Notes under the pieces: model-generated | Told to the model about the DNA's origin: nothing | The model's database searches: none | The model's input: the letters and a program-made list of their open reading frames with translations, nothing else | Source: Caulochytrium protostelioides | Lineage: Eukaryota; Chytridiomycota; Caulochytriomycetes; Caulochytriales; Caulochytriaceae | Reading direction: 5' to 3' | Assembly (NCBI GenBank): GCA_003615045.1 | Contig: ML014152.1 | Span: 62,001-126,000, forward strand | DNA: 64,000 bases | Program-made: the position numbers and the translations under genes | In this document: positions 51,999-61,971 of the stretch, in pieces | How positions within the stretch are numbered: position 1 is the first letter of the stretch | How the letters are laid out: each line of letters starts with the position of its first letter

Positions 51999-52871
51999 TC
52001 AGTCGCGGTGCTGAATATTGAGGAACGCGACAAAGTCGGCGACGAGCTGGTGGCGGTCGGACTGGGTGAGGCGCTGGTTCATCTGGGTGAATTGCCGCTT
52101 CAGCCGGCGCAACTCCATCAGGGTGTACGGGCGACCGCGCGGGTGCACGGGCACGTCGGTGAGCGGCACCGGGATGGCCTCGGGCAGCACGCCGCCCAGC
52201 GACGCCGCGCCGCACGCCGCGGCGACGGCCTGCATCACGCTCAGCAGGTCGCGGTCGACCTGGCCGATGTAGTCCGACGGCGCTGCGGCCTTGACGACCG
52301 TCGACAGGTTGGGCTTCGGCGGCGCGCGGTCCAGCAGCGCGGCCACGAGCTCGGCCTCGGGCAGCGGGTCGTCCGGCAGCAGCATGAACAGCGGCGCGTC
52401 CCACCGGTTCATCCCGTTGGGCTCCTCGAAGCGGTTGACCAGGTCGTCGAGCACGGCGTCCGGCCACCGCTCGCTCGCGCGGTCGCGGGCGGCGTTCACG
52501 GCGCGGGCAGCGGCCGGCGGCGCGGCGCAGAAAACGGTCGCCGTCGTCGTGCCGAGGGCGCGCGCGACGCAGTACAGCTGGTAGCGGAACCCCTTGATGA
52601 AGTTGAGGCCGTCGCAGACCACAATCGTCTTGGGCTGCAGCGCGCGTTCCACGTGGCTCAGCAGCGCGCCGCGGACCCGCTTCTCGTCGGCGGCGTGCAC
52701 ATAGTCCTGGGCGCGCTGGCGGTCGTGCGTGATCTCGCCGACGAGGACGGTCGTCCACCCGGCATAGGCGTCCGCATGGGCCTGCAGGTACGCGTCGATC
52801 GCGGTCCGGATGGCGACCGCGCGGCGCGTCTTGCCGCTGCACGGCACGCCGCAGACCGTCACGAGGGGCAT
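51999..52871 (-). CDS. KTI12: Protein KTI12 (Elongator-associated P-loop ATPase)
   Basis: 290 codons, ATG 52871 (MPLVTVCGVPCSGKT) to TGA 51999. An open frame extends 60 codons further up but Kti12 proteins begin at this Met with the P-loop, so it is chosen. The Walker A motif GVPCSGKT lies at residues 8-15. The Walker B-like strand IVVCDGLNFIKGFRYQLYCVAR follows the family (DSxNYIKGFRYQLYCxA), then the NRFEEPNGMNRWDAPLF block that is diagnostic of KTI12, and a C-terminal half ending in LMELRRLKRQFTQMNQ near FVAFLN. Kti12 binds tRNA and the Elongator complex and is needed for wobble-uridine modification; it is related to the tRNA-Sec kinase PSTK. Length is slightly under the yeast protein. Single exon. 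Confidence 0.95.
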   Translation of the reverse strand: MPLVTVCGVPCSGKTRRAVAIRTAIDAYLQAHADAYAGWTTVLVGEITHDRQRAQDYVHAADEKRVRGALLSHVERALQPKTIVVCDGLNFIKGFRYQLYCVARALGTTTATVFCAAPPAAARAVNAARDRASERWPDAVLDDLVNRFEEPNGMNRWDAPLFMLLPDDPLPEAELVAALLDRAPPKPNLSTVVKAAAPSDYIGQVDRDLLSVMQAVAAACGAASLGGVLPEAIPVPLTDVPVHPRGRPYTLMELRRLKRQFTQMNQRLTQSDRHQLVADFVAFLNIQHRD

Positions 52872-54064
52872 CGCAGCGTCAGACTCGGAAGGACGCGGAA
52901 GCGGCGGGAAGGAGAAATCGAAGAGGCCGCGAGCCAGCAGAGCAGCGTCAGCGGTCCGTGGGCCGGGCACAGCGATCCTGATCGGCGACGTGCCGCGAGT
53001 GCCCGCGCAGACGCTCGATGAAGCGGGAGCTGGGTGGCGCACGGGGGGCAACTCCGCTCGACGCCGACGCGGAGCACCGCCGCTTCATGTGGAAAGAGAG
53101 AGTGACCCGCCACGGCTCCCGCGGTACGCCGTTGCGCGCGCCCGCAGCGAGGCGGGGGCCTCCCGATGGCGCACTGACTGAAACATATCGTCGACGGCGG
53201 ATGGAACGGGCCCGCGGATGATGATCCTAGGCTCGTGGCGTAGCCACGTGGGCCCGAAATGCTCGGATGATAGGGGAGGTATGCGCACGCCGCTATGGAT
53301 AACACGACGAGATGCTTTCACGAGCACCCGTACGGCACCGCTGGCCTTGTCGATAACGGTGCGTTGAGCATCAGCAAAGGTATAGAACGCCACGAAAACG
53401 GCGCGGTGAAATCCGTCGTCGGAGGCGTCCGTCTTGTGGGTCTAGCCCAGAGCGAGCATCAAAGATAGCCAAGATAGGGACACCGATCAGCCGCCAGCAG
53501 CGTGGCATCGCCCTCCTACTGGATTTTAGCTTGCATATGGTTGTAGCATGAGGAACAGTCGTCCGCCGCATCTGCTTCGCTGTGCTGATCCCTCGCCAAT
53601 GGGCTACAAAAAAAGTGCCATAGCCGCGATGAGTACAAGGTGTTCAGCTGAGATGGTGTCGAGCACGCGCGTCGGTGAAATGAAAGAAACTGGAGATGCG
53701 AGTAGGTAGACGTGCACATGGCTACCATCATGTACCGCGAGAGGCTGTCAACAGTGTCAATTGATGCATTTTCAAGCATTCCAGACGAACAACACCTAAC
53801 TTTCCTCGAGGGAACCACGATCATCCAAAAAAAAATAAACAGGTCCTAGAAATTCAGGAAAAGTCGGTTTCACAACTCGAACACGACTCACCACCAAACA
53901 CATGAGATCAACGTCAACACGTGTCTTGGTCATTTCCGTGCTTCTTCGCGGCGTCAGAAGCCCATCGCATCTCGGATAAACTGGGAAATGGCCAAAACGT
54001 GTCGCGACAACCCATAGATAGCTACAGCATTCGTAGAAGTGAGTATCCGAATTTCGATATAAAA
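52872..54064. other. Intergenic, entering a lower-GC pocket
   Basis: KTI12 promoter on the left; from about 53220 base composition becomes clearly more AT-rich than in the rest of the window, through to about 55430. No protein gene recognised; short frames (53516-53824 and 53796-54089 on the minus strand) lack any resemblance and one runs over the tRNA. Confidence 0.5.
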
Positions 54065-54146
54065 GCTGCGATGGTGGAGTGGTTAACACGACGCCCTGCT
54101 AAGGCGTTTCCCTTTGGGAGCGTAGGTTCGAATCCTGCTCGCAGCG
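54065..54146 (+). tRNA. tRNA-Ser (anticodon GCU)
   Basis: Acceptor stem GCTGCGA pairs with TCGCAGC, discriminator G. D arm GTG/CAC closes a loop with TGGTTAA. The anticodon arm ACGCC-CTGCTAA-GGCGT presents GCT, decoding AGC/AGU. A class II variable arm TCCC-TTT-GGGA and T arm GTAGG-TTCGAAT-CCTGC (with one G-T pair) follow. The long variable arm is expected for serine. A and B boxes are intact, no intron; the 3' CCA is not encoded, as in eukaryotes. The sequence TATAAAA directly abuts the 5' end. Confidence 0.95.
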
Positions 54147-54155
54147 CACACTCGC

Positions 54156-54159
54156 TTTT
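54156..54159 (+). terminator. RNA polymerase III terminator
   Basis: TTTT ten bases after the tRNA-Ser discriminator base, the normal Pol III stop signal. Confidence 0.7.
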
Positions 54160-54816
54160 GGCACGTCAGGCAGGACGCGATGTCCTGCCTGACGCGCTCG
54201 GCGTGAACGGAAACGCGTCCCTGCCGCGACCACGCGCGACCACGCGCGTCAGACGGTTGGGGGTCAAGAAGCCAGGTGGCTTGGGTCGCCTCCAAGCTGC
54301 CGGCACCTGCGCCACTTTTTTGTGCCTTTGCCGCGCACCGTGCTGGAGTGTGACAGTCGGGATCGCCATCATCGCGATTCCTGGCAGGACCCTTGTTCCC
54401 TGGAGGGGCGATTCCGGTTTGATGGTCGGCTGCTGATATTCAGATTTGAAAGGACGTACGGGCTGCGTGGTGAGACGATCTGGTGAGACTAGACGGCGGA
54501 CACCATGATTCCCGATCGTCGGGCCTCCCGGGGGTCCCTCGCGAAGGCGGCAGTTCACCACGGACGCGCTTGTCGACCACGGGTTACAACTGAGCTTCTC
54601 GAGGGATGCGGCACTCCGCCACAGTTCTGACCCGAATCATCAGGCAACGTCGGATGTTCGAAGAAGCATTATGGTCGCTGTTCACAAATGTGCTGATACT
54701 GGTGGAATCTAGAGCAAACCTCTGACTGTCTTGCGCGTGCGCCGGCTTGGCACGGTTTGGGAATCAGATTCGGCATGCCCTAGGGTCGTCCGGCACTCAT
54801 CGACTACGGCGGTGTA
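54160..54816. other. Intergenic, lower GC
   Basis: Between the tRNA and the small hypothetical gene. No features recognised. Confidence 0.5.
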
Positions 54817-55170
54817 TCAGCGCTGTGCGCCCCCCTTTAGGCCTAAGATGTTGAGAGAGACCTCCCCCGTGCTCACGGGGGCACACTTGGAGGCGTCATA
54901 GACGACCACGACGGATTGGCCCTCCGTAGTCGCCCTGTCGGCGACGCAGGTGAAGCCACTTGGCAAACACGCGCTGCTTGCCTCCGTATAGCCGTACAGG
55001 TGCCGGCGTGCCCGGCGCAGCTTCAGGTACTCGGCCCTCAGCAGTTCGTACATGGAGAGCCACGCCTCCAGGAATGCTTCGAGCGCCGTGTCTTTGATGC
55101 TGACCCCCGATAGCCGCTGCAGTCGCTGCTGGAGATCGCGCGGCCAAGTCTCTGTCGGCGTCAAAATCAT
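54817..55170 (-). CDS. Hypothetical protein, 117 aa, possibly a last exon
   Basis: ATG 55170 to TGA 54817. Not recognised. The first 70 residues look like a helical soluble protein (DLQQRLQRL, ALEAFLEAWLSMYELLRAEYLKLRRARRHLYGYTE), the rest beta-like with two Cys (CLPSGFTC) and VVVVYDASKCAPV. Residue composition is protein-like and free of low complexity, in contrast to chance frames in the region, but base composition is less GC-rich than in other genes. Just upstream the minus strand reads TTGACAG|CTGGAAGCTGATCC in frame, a possible splice acceptor, so this may be the last exon of a longer gene. It could also be a remnant of a transposon or recently acquired gene. Confidence 0.4.
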   Translation of the reverse strand: MILTPTETWPRDLQQRLQRLSGVSIKDTALEAFLEAWLSMYELLRAEYLKLRRARRHLYGYTEASSACLPSGFTCVADRATTEGQSVVVVYDASKCAPVSTGEVSLNILGLKGGAQR

Positions 55171-55657
55171 ATCGCTCGGATCAGCTTCCAGCTGTCAACT
55201 GGGCCGTCGGACCGCTCCATCACCATAATCAAGAAAATAAACATTCTGTCCGGGGTCGTTCCCCAACATGGAGCGCCCATGCAGGCTGCCTGCCAAATGG
55301 GTTCCTGTTTTGGGGGGCGATCTTTCGCATCGGCACGTCGGCAGACATGAACACGCCACCTCACTCAAACAAGCATCGTGCAAGGACGGATCCGGCAGTA
55401 TCGTTGAGCGCGTTGTACCTTGTTATGTCGATTAAAAAGAAGGAAGAACGCGCAACCCCGCAGGGTCGCGCCAAGCGCGCAGCGGCGTCGCAGGCGAGTT
55501 CGATCGTGCCCACGGGGCGCGGAGCGCCAGCGACCCGAACGACGGCAGCGGCCACGCCGTGGTACGCGACGGGACGCCGCCGAATGCAGCGACCGCAGCA
55601 CGCACCAGACGGCAGCCCGCACGGAAGGCCTGGGATGCCCACGCGTCCGCGAACCGC
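55171..55657. other. Intergenic, RPL15 3' flank
   Basis: No gene recognised. The stretch 55440-55657 returns to high GC and is probably the 3' UTR of RPL15. Confidence 0.5.
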
Positions 55658-56980
55658 TTAACGGTAGCGGCGGAGGGAGAGCTGGTTCTGGCGCTTCCAG
55701 GTGGCGTGGCGACCGGCACCCGAGGTGTTGTTGAAGCGGTGGCCCTTGCCCTGGTGACCGCGGGACTTCTTGCCGGCGGAGGTAAGGCCGCGGGCCTCGC
55801 GGCGCTTGTGGACCGGGTTGCAGATCCAGTTGAGGCGGGCGTCGCGGCGGATGGCCTTGTGCTGGGGGTCGACGAGGATGACCTCGAAGTACTTGTAGGT
55901 GGCGTCCTGGTTGACCCAGTAGGAGTTGAGGACGCGGAGGTTGGCGCACTTGCGGCCAACACGCTCCTCAGCGACGCAGCGGAGCGAGCGGGTGGGCTTG
56001 ATCTGGTTGATACCCTGGTTGACGGGCTTACCGCAGACCTGGCCCTTGGGCGTGGGGCGCTTGCGGTTACCGCGGCGGACACGGGTGCGGAAGATCACGA
56101 AGCCCTGCTTGGCCTTGTAGCCGAGACGGCGGGCCTTGTCGGGACGCGACGGGCGCGACGCGCGGTGGGTCACGTTCAGCTGACGGAACTCCCAGCAGCG
56201 GACGCGAAGAAGGAAGCGGAGCACATCGCTCTGCTTCTTCTTGTAGAGCTCCTCCATGTACTTGTAGGCTATCAGAGACAACAACAGAAAAAAAGGCGTG
56301 AGCACAGAATGCCAATCAGACTTTAGGGAAGACACGACATTGGGTTCATTCATTGAGTCATTCAGGCCGGTTTCTGCTTGCTCGCGCCCCCCGGGAAGGG
56401 GGCGAAGCCGCCAGCAAAAAGCACGAAGCTTTCGCGATGCCTGAACTGCTCTCACCCAGAAGCACATCACCTGTGGCAGCCGCTACCCACCCCGCGACTC
56501 ATCGAACATCGCACCTCTGCATAAGAGAGTGGTCGACGCTCGACAACACAGCGGGGGCTCGCAGACTCGCACGACAGGGATGTGTGTCTGCTCCTTAAAG
56601 CCGTCTCCACCTCCCCATCACCGCCGCCTTGGGCGGTTGGACCGGTGCCTGGGGGTAACGAGGAGAAGGCATCGATGCTCTTCCCGCAAGACGACCGTCT
56701 GCAGGATGGTGGGCACCGATGCGATGGTGGGAGAAATGCGCCATTGTGCAGGACGCTGCCATACCCTCGGAGCGAGGGCCGGCAGCCGTAGTGGGGGGCG
56801 GCAGAAACGGGCCGGGGATGAATGAATGAACCCGAGCGTCGGCGCGACACAGACAGCGACGAGCGCGACGGTGCGGTCGGGACCACGCACGGCGGGCGGG
56901 CGCCACCGCCTCGCTGATCAAGGCGGCAGCGCGTCGCCGCGGAATCCCGATTCACAGCGCTGGGGTAACATACCACCCAT
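55658..56980 (-). CDS. RPL15: 60S ribosomal protein eL15 (two exons)
   Basis: CDS is complement of join(55658-56268, 56974-56980), 205 residues, TAA at 55658. The main exon reads [18 protein letters not shown], then [74 protein letters not shown] and [12 protein letters not shown], ending LRRYR, the full eL15 sequence. The frame continues upstream of AYKY but with unrelated residues, and eL15 always begins MGAYKY. The minus strand has TGATAG|CC at 56269/56268, and at 56980-56974 ATGGGTG followed by GTATGT. Joining them gives ATG GGT GCC TAC, exactly M-G-A-Y. eL15 is a large-subunit core protein assembled in the nucleolus. Strong codon bias agrees with high expression. Confidence 0.93.
56269..56973 (-). 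other. RPL15 intron, 705 nt
   Basis: Donor GTATGT at 56973, acceptor TGATAG ending at 56269 preceded by a T-rich tract (about 56280-56300). Phase 1, splitting the third codon. It is the only intron interrupting a recognised coding sequence in this window. No snoRNA with paired C and D boxes was found in it by eye. Confidence 0.85.
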
Positions 56981-57423
56981 TGTGAATGATTTTCCAGCTG
57001 GTTGACGGACGGGGAAGCGGAAGAGAGGTCAAGGGATGCGGGGTTGGGGTTCTCGTTCTTCTTGGGCTTTCGACCACCCCACCTGCCGTGCACGTGTTCA
57101 TACCGCGTATCGCCATGTATGCGTCGATCCGCGGAGGTTCAACGGCTTCGCTCTATTATGTGCACATCAAAGGATGGATGGATGGATGGATGGATGGCAG
57201 GGACGGGGCCTTGGGGCCGGCCCGACGAGGCCCCCGCCGACCTTCGCCCTCCGCTGTGCTCGCCGCGGTCCCCCCGGGGACCCGTCCCACCCTCGCCTGA
57301 GACTCCGCATGCGCCCGTGGGCTCGCCGTCCGCAGGGGTCCCTCATCCAGGCCTGCGCCACGCGATGGCGGACCCGACCAGCGGCGATCGCCGCCGCCGT
57401 GATGGGCCGCACGCTCTCGAGGA
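56981..57423. other. Intergenic: RPL15 promoter and INTS3 3' flank
   Basis: Contains the RPL15 promoter (no TATA seen) and a GGAT repeat at 57172-57197. No gene recognised. Confidence 0.5.
57172..57197. repeat. (GGAT)n tetranucleotide repeat
   Basis: About six and a half GGAT units. Confidence 0.9.
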
Positions 57424-60400
57424 TCAGCACAGATGCGGGAAGTTCTCCCGAATAAACGCATACGCAGGCTTGTCGACGATGGCGCGGAGCTGCGCGCGCA
57501 AGCGGCGGGACTGCGGCCAGACCCAGGCGCGGCCGTCGCCGTCGCCGTCGCCGGCCTCCGGCCGGGGAACGCGCAGCTGCCGCGCCGCGTGCCGCGTCCA
57601 CGCGTCGAGCGAGCTCACGACCATCTCGAGCTGCAGACGGTCTGACAGCGCCAGCACGTCGGCGTCCGCCGCGTCCGTGTCCATGGCGTCGGGGTCGGCG
57701 GCGCGCTCCACACGCGCCGACGCCGACGCCGGCGCCGGCGCCGCGATCAGGGCGGCCCACGCCGTGTAGGGAATCGTGCCGCGGTCGGCATCGGCCGCGC
57801 GGCCGTCTTGGTCTTGATGACCATCGGCCATCTCGCCGCTTGTTGTCGCTTGGTCGCCGCTTGTCCCCGCCAGCACATCAGAAGGCGGCGGCACGCCAGT
57901 CAGGTCCTGGAGCACAAGCATCACACACTGCTCAAACCGGACGGGGCTCCGCAGCCACCAGGCCTGGAGGTAGGGCGTCATGTCCGGGACGACGATACTG
58001 GTGAGGACGTGGCGCAGCACGGTCGGGGTCGGGAAGAGCGCGAGGAGCCAGGCGTGGACGCCGGCGGCGGTGGCGGTCTGCTGGGCGGCGAGCTGGAGGC
58101 CGCTCGCGTGGTGCAGCTGCTCGTCGCTCGTGAGCCGCGTCGGCGCCGTGCCAGACAAGGCGGTGGGCAAGCCGGCATCGAGCGCGGACTGCTCGGCGAA
58201 CGCGAGCGTCGCCGCCATAAAGTCGGTTTCAAGGTCCTTCAGCAGATCCAGCAACCGCGGCAGCAGCAGCTCCACGACGGCCACATAGACCTGGAGATCC
58301 TCATCCAGCGCCAGCGACTGACCCACACTCGCCGCGATCGACGCCGATGCCGATGTCGACCCAGCCGCGGCGGCGGCGGCGGCCACGCCGTCCAGCTGCG
58401 CGAGACCCAGGTGGTACGCTGCCTGCATCTCGGCCGTCAGGGCGCTCCAGAACCGCGCTTGCTCCCACGCCGGCCAGCTGCCCACGCGCTGGATAAGGGT
58501 CCCCAGCCGGGCGGCCGCCGCCGTGGCGCGTTTCGTGACGCGCAGGAGGACCGCCGTCGCGGGCGATGCGCCCAGCGCCGCGGTCAGCTGCGTGGCGGTC
58601 GTCACGGCGGCCGCCGTCGCCGCGCCGCCCATCGATGGCGGCGCAGCGGCGCCGGCGGGACCGGCGGCGGCGCTGTTGCCGTCGGCATGGTCACTGGCGT
58701 GGGCGCCGCGATGGGCGGCGTCGCCCGGGGGACTCGTGGGCGCGCCGAGGGGCGGGATGCCCGCGGTCAGAAAGAGGCCGATGCGGCGCTCGGCGAGCAT
58801 CTGCTCAAATAGCACGCGCTGGGGCGGCGAGAGCAGCCGCAGGGTGGCGCGGATGAAGTCGGGCAGGCCGACGAGCCACCGCGGGAACCGCAGCAGCAAG
58901 GGGCCCAGCAGCACCTGGTACAGCGGCAGCGCGTGGACATACAGTACCGAGAAGAGGTCGTGCATCAAGCAGGCGCTGAAGCGCTCGCGCGGCGTCGTGG
59001 CCGTGGCGGCGACCGCGGCGGTGGTAGCCGTTGTCGCGCCCGCCTCGGGCTGCTCGGACGGGGCCATTCCGGCGGATGGAGCCGATGTCGCCGACTGCAG
59101 ATCAGTGCGTGGACGGTAGGGCCCCGTGTACTCGCAGAGCACGTGGTAGAGCGCCGAGGTCTCGGTTTCCGGGTGGCTGGTGCCGAAGCTGGTATAAATG
59201 GTGCCGGTGCCGGCGCTCGCGGCGGCCGCGGGGGCGGCGGCGGCGGCGGCAGCGGCGGCGCCGCGCGCGCCGGGCTTCAGGAAGGGCCGCGGGGCGCGCC
59301 CAAAGACGTGCGAGCGCAGGATGTGCACGAGCACGCAGGCGCGGACGTTGCCGATCGGGAGGAGTCCCCAGTCGTCGACGAGGCCGGCGAGCGGCGGCGC
59401 GGACGCCGCCGCGGACGCCATGACGGGCGAACCCATGGGCGAGGCAGGGTCGCTCCGTGCCGCGGCCGGGGCCGCTGACGATGCGGCCGCCGAGGCGGAT
59501 GGCGGCTGCGCGAGCGCAAAGAGGAGATCGGCGACGACGGCGCCGTGGGTCGCCGCCGGCTTGCCCTTGCTCTCGTGGCGCAGCAGCTTGTGGCACGAGA
59601 AGAGGAGCGCCCCCCACCCCGTGGCGCTGTAGGGGTCTTCGGGGTCCATCCAGAGCGAGGCGTCCCACTCCGTCAGGCCGGCGAGCCGCGTGGCCTGCGC
59701 ATGGACCTGCGCCACGATGGCGGCGATCGCCTGGGCGTACAGCGTCGGCTCGGCCGAGGACGCCGTCGACGCCGTGGAGTGCCGCGGCGCGGCTGCCGGC
59801 TCCTCGCCGCCGCTGGCCAGGCTCACCGGCGTCGCGGGCCCCGATGCCGCTGGCTGCGGGTTCTGCTCGTGCTGCTCGTGGTAGAAGTACACGAGCATGC
59901 GCAGCAGTTCATACCAGTCATGGAGCCGCGGGTGCGGGTTCGGCGCATTATCGCGTCGCGGGTTCGCCACGGCCTCAGCGAGCACCACGACGCGGTCGAG
60001 CGTATACGCATCGGAGGCCTCGCGGGCGCCGGCCGCGTGGGCGGCGCTGCTGCGGAGATCGTCGTGGCCATCGGCCGCGTGGCCGGGGTGATCGTCGTCG
60101 TCGTCGTCGTCGGGGTCGTTCTCGTCGTCGCTGAACTGCGGCATCGCCTCGAGCGACTCCTCGTCGGGACCGCCCTGCGCCGCGCGGTGGGCCTGTTGCT
60201 TGTCGGCGAGCAGACGCGCCGCCGAGGAGGCCGAGCGGGTGCGCGCCGAGACGGCGGCGGCCGGAGGCGGCGTGGGCGCGCCGGCGGCCGTCGGCGCCAG
60301 CAGCGCGTCCATCTGGGCCGCCGACGGCACCGTCTTGGCGGGCGCCGCGGGATCAAGCGCAAAGAAGGGCGCGAAGAGCCATTCCCACTGCGCGACGGTC

Positions 60401-61971
60401 GCGGGGCTCCAGGCGGTGAGGGTGAGCACGGGCCGCAGGGCGGGCAGGACGCCGCCGGCGATCACGGCGGCCATGGCGTCGTTCATGGCGCGGCGGCGGG
60501 CGGCGGCAGCGTCCGGGCCGATGGGCACGCCCTGCCGGACCAGGAAGACGGCAAAGTCGAGCAGGCTCGCGGACAAGGCGGGGGCGCGCTCGGCACTGCG
60601 GTAGAGCATCAGGAACGTGGGCTCGAGCCGCATGAGGGCGTCGCGGTCGGGCTGGAAGAAGAGCCAGTCCCAGAGCAGCGCCGTTTTCGCGCAGGCGACG
60701 GTCGTGAGCGAAGTCAGGTGGCTGCGCAGGATGCGCGAGAAGTACTGCCACCGCTGGAGCGTTTTGCTGGCGAGCACCTGGTTGGGCGGGAAGATACACG
60801 CCGAGACGAACCGGATGATGTCGACATAGAGGTGCTCGCTGACGGACTTGGCGGTCGGCGACCGCGCCGCGTCCTGGGGGTGCATGCCCATCGGCATGCC
60901 CATACTCGGTGCGGGCGCCGGGGCGCCGTGAATATAGCGCGCATGAAACCACGAGAGCAGCTTGTACTCGCCGCCCTTCGGTACCGCTTCGAGAAAGTAG
61001 CGCAGCTTGGACTCCATCGCATACGTGATGGGCATCGCGAGGATCTCGGGCGGCGTGGGCGTCGTCTGCATCAGCGCCATCGCGCGGCGCCACGGCCGCG
61101 ACGCGCCCGGGTGTCGGAGTTTCGACCAGACGGCGCCCATGGCCTCAGGGAACAGGTATGGCGTCGCCGCTAGCGCCGCCGTGGGCGTCGCGATCGCGGG
61201 CGGGTGGTCGGCGCCGTCGTCGGACGGCCCTGGCGGCGCTGCGTTCGGCAGCTGCATCGCATCGTACAGCAGCCGCAGCAGATCGCGGCCGACGCCCGCG
61301 GCCGCGTCGAGGGGCTGCGCCTCGATGAGACGGCATGCGATCGTGAGCCACGGCGCGCCGAGCGCGGGCTTGACGCGGGCGAGGTCGACGCCGAGCCGGA
61401 GGGCGCGGTAGATGAGGGCGTGGCGAGTCGTCGGGTGGGCCGCGTCGGCGAGCCAGGGCTGAACGGCGTGAAGCAGCTCGAGGGTGTCGTGGTGCTGGCG
61501 CAGCGCGTCGGGGCGGAGGTCGCCGCCCGGGCACTGGCGGAGCAGCGCGACGAGGACGGCGTTGATGGAGGGGTGCGCGCGCGGCGCGCGGGCCACGTCG
61601 ACGACGACGCCGAAGAGCCGCTGCCGGACCTGCGGACTGATCAGATGGAACCGGCGCGACGTGACGATCTGCAGCAGGCGGTGCAAGAGAAAGGCGTAGT
61701 CGTCCTTCGTGATGAGCACGACGAGCTGCCAGAACGTGTCGCGGAGACTCACGTGCTGCGTGAGCATGGCAAACAGCGCGCCGCAGCACACGGTCGCCTG
61801 GAGCGCGGGCGTCGTGGCCTTGCGCTGCACGACATAGTTGTACTCGGAAATCTCGACGCCCTGCAGCAGGTTGAAGAACGCCGTGTACTGGTCCTCCAGC
61901 TCGGTCTCGACGGGCTCCGGCTCGTCCAGCGACGGCTGGATCGAGAAGATCCGCTCGGCGAGCGGCTGCAT
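57424..61971 (-). CDS. INTS3: Integrator complex subunit 3-like protein
   Basis: 1515 codons, ATG 61971 to TGA 57424, single exon. The N-terminal third matches INTS3: EDQYTAFFNLLQGV, CCGALFAMLT followed by LVVLITKDDYAFLLHRLLQIV, LLRQCPGGDLRPD, GRDLLRLL, then PPNQVLASKTLQRW and, near residue 433, TALLWDWLFFQPDRDALMRL with ALSASLLDFAVFLVRQ, the most conserved INTS3 block (human: LALFYDWLFFSPDKDSIM). An acidic linker (FSDDENDPDDDDDDDH, about 610-630) stands where human INTS3 also has FSDDEED. The C-terminal half is helical-repeat-like with Ala-rich insertions, explaining the length compared with about 1040 residues in human. Integrator cleaves snRNA precursors and paused nascent transcripts on Pol II; in animals INTS3 also forms the SOSS single-strand-DNA repair complex. 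A TATATA element lies at 62441-62447, about 470 bp upstream. Confidence 0.88.
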   Translation of the reverse strand: MQPLAERIFSIQPSLDEPEPVETELEDQYTAFFNLLQGVEISEYNYVVQRKATTPALQATVCCGALFAMLTQHVSLRDTFWQLVVLITKDDYAFLLHRLLQIVTSRRFHLISPQVRQRLFGVVVDVARAPRAHPSINAVLVALLRQCPGGDLRPDALRQHHDTLELLHAVQPWLADAAHPTTRHALIYRALRLGVDLARVKPALGAPWLTIACRLIEAQPLDAAAGVGRDLLRLLYDAMQLPNAAPPGPSDDGADHPPAIATPTAALAATPYLFPEAMGAVWSKLRHPGASRPWRRAMALMQTTPTPPEILAMPITYAMESKLRYFLEAVPKGGEYKLLSWFHARYIHGAPAPAPSMGMPMGMHPQDAARSPTAKSVSEHLYVDIIRFVSACIFPPNQVLASKTLQRWQYFSRILRSHLTSLTTVACAKTALLWDWLFFQPDRDALMRLEPTFLMLYRSAERAPALSASLLDFAVFLVRQGVPIGPDAAAARRRAMNDAMAAVIAGGVLPALRPVLTLTAWSPATVAQWEWLFAPFFALDPAAPAKTVPSAAQMDALLAPTAAGAPTPPPAAAVSARTRSASSAARLLADKQQAHRAAQGGPDEESLEAMPQFSDDENDPDDDDDDDHPGHAADGHDDLRSSAAHAAGAREASDAYTLDRVVVLAEAVANPRRDNAPNPHPRLHDWYELLRMLVYFYHEQHEQNPQPAASGPATPVSLASGGEEPAAAPRHSTASTASSAEPTLYAQAIAAIVAQVHAQATRLAGLTEWDASLWMDPEDPYSATGWGALLFSCHKLLRHESKGKPAATHGAVVADLLFALAQPPSASAAASSAAPAAARSDPASPMGSPVMASAAASAPPLAGLVDDWGLLPIGNVRACVLVHILRSHVFGRAPRPFLKPGARGAAAAAAAAAPAAAASAGTGTIYTSFGTSHPETETSALYHVLCEYTGPYRPRTDLQSATSAPSAGMAPSEQPEAGATTATTAAVAATATTPRERFSACLMHDLFSVLYVHALPLYQVLLGPLLLRFPRWLVGLPDFIRATLRLLSPPQRVLFEQMLAERRIGLFLTAGIPPLGAPTSPPGDAAHRGAHASDHADGNSAAAGPAGAAAPPSMGGAATAAAVTTATQLTAALGASPATAVLLRVTKRATAAAARLGTLIQRVGSWPAWEQARFWSALTAEMQAAYHLGLAQLDGVAAAAAAAGSTSASASIAASVGQSLALDEDLQVYVAVVELLLPRLLDLLKDLETDFMAATLAFAEQSALDAGLPTALSGTAPTRLTSDEQLHHASGLQLAAQQTATAAGVHAWLLALFPTPTVLRHVLTSIVVPDMTPYLQAWWLRSPVRFEQCVMLVLQDLTGVPPPSDVLAGTSGDQATTSGEMADGHQDQDGRAADADRGTIPYTAWAALIAAPAPASASARVERAADPDAMDTDAADADVLALSDRLQLEMVVSSLDAWTRHAARQLRVPRPEAGDGDGDGRAWVWPQSRRLRAQLRAIVDKPAYAFIRENFPHLC

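Noticed and set aside
56269-56973. Box C-like GTGATGG in the RPL15 intron suggesting a snoRNA
   Set aside because: No D box at a suitable distance and no terminal stem; not supported.
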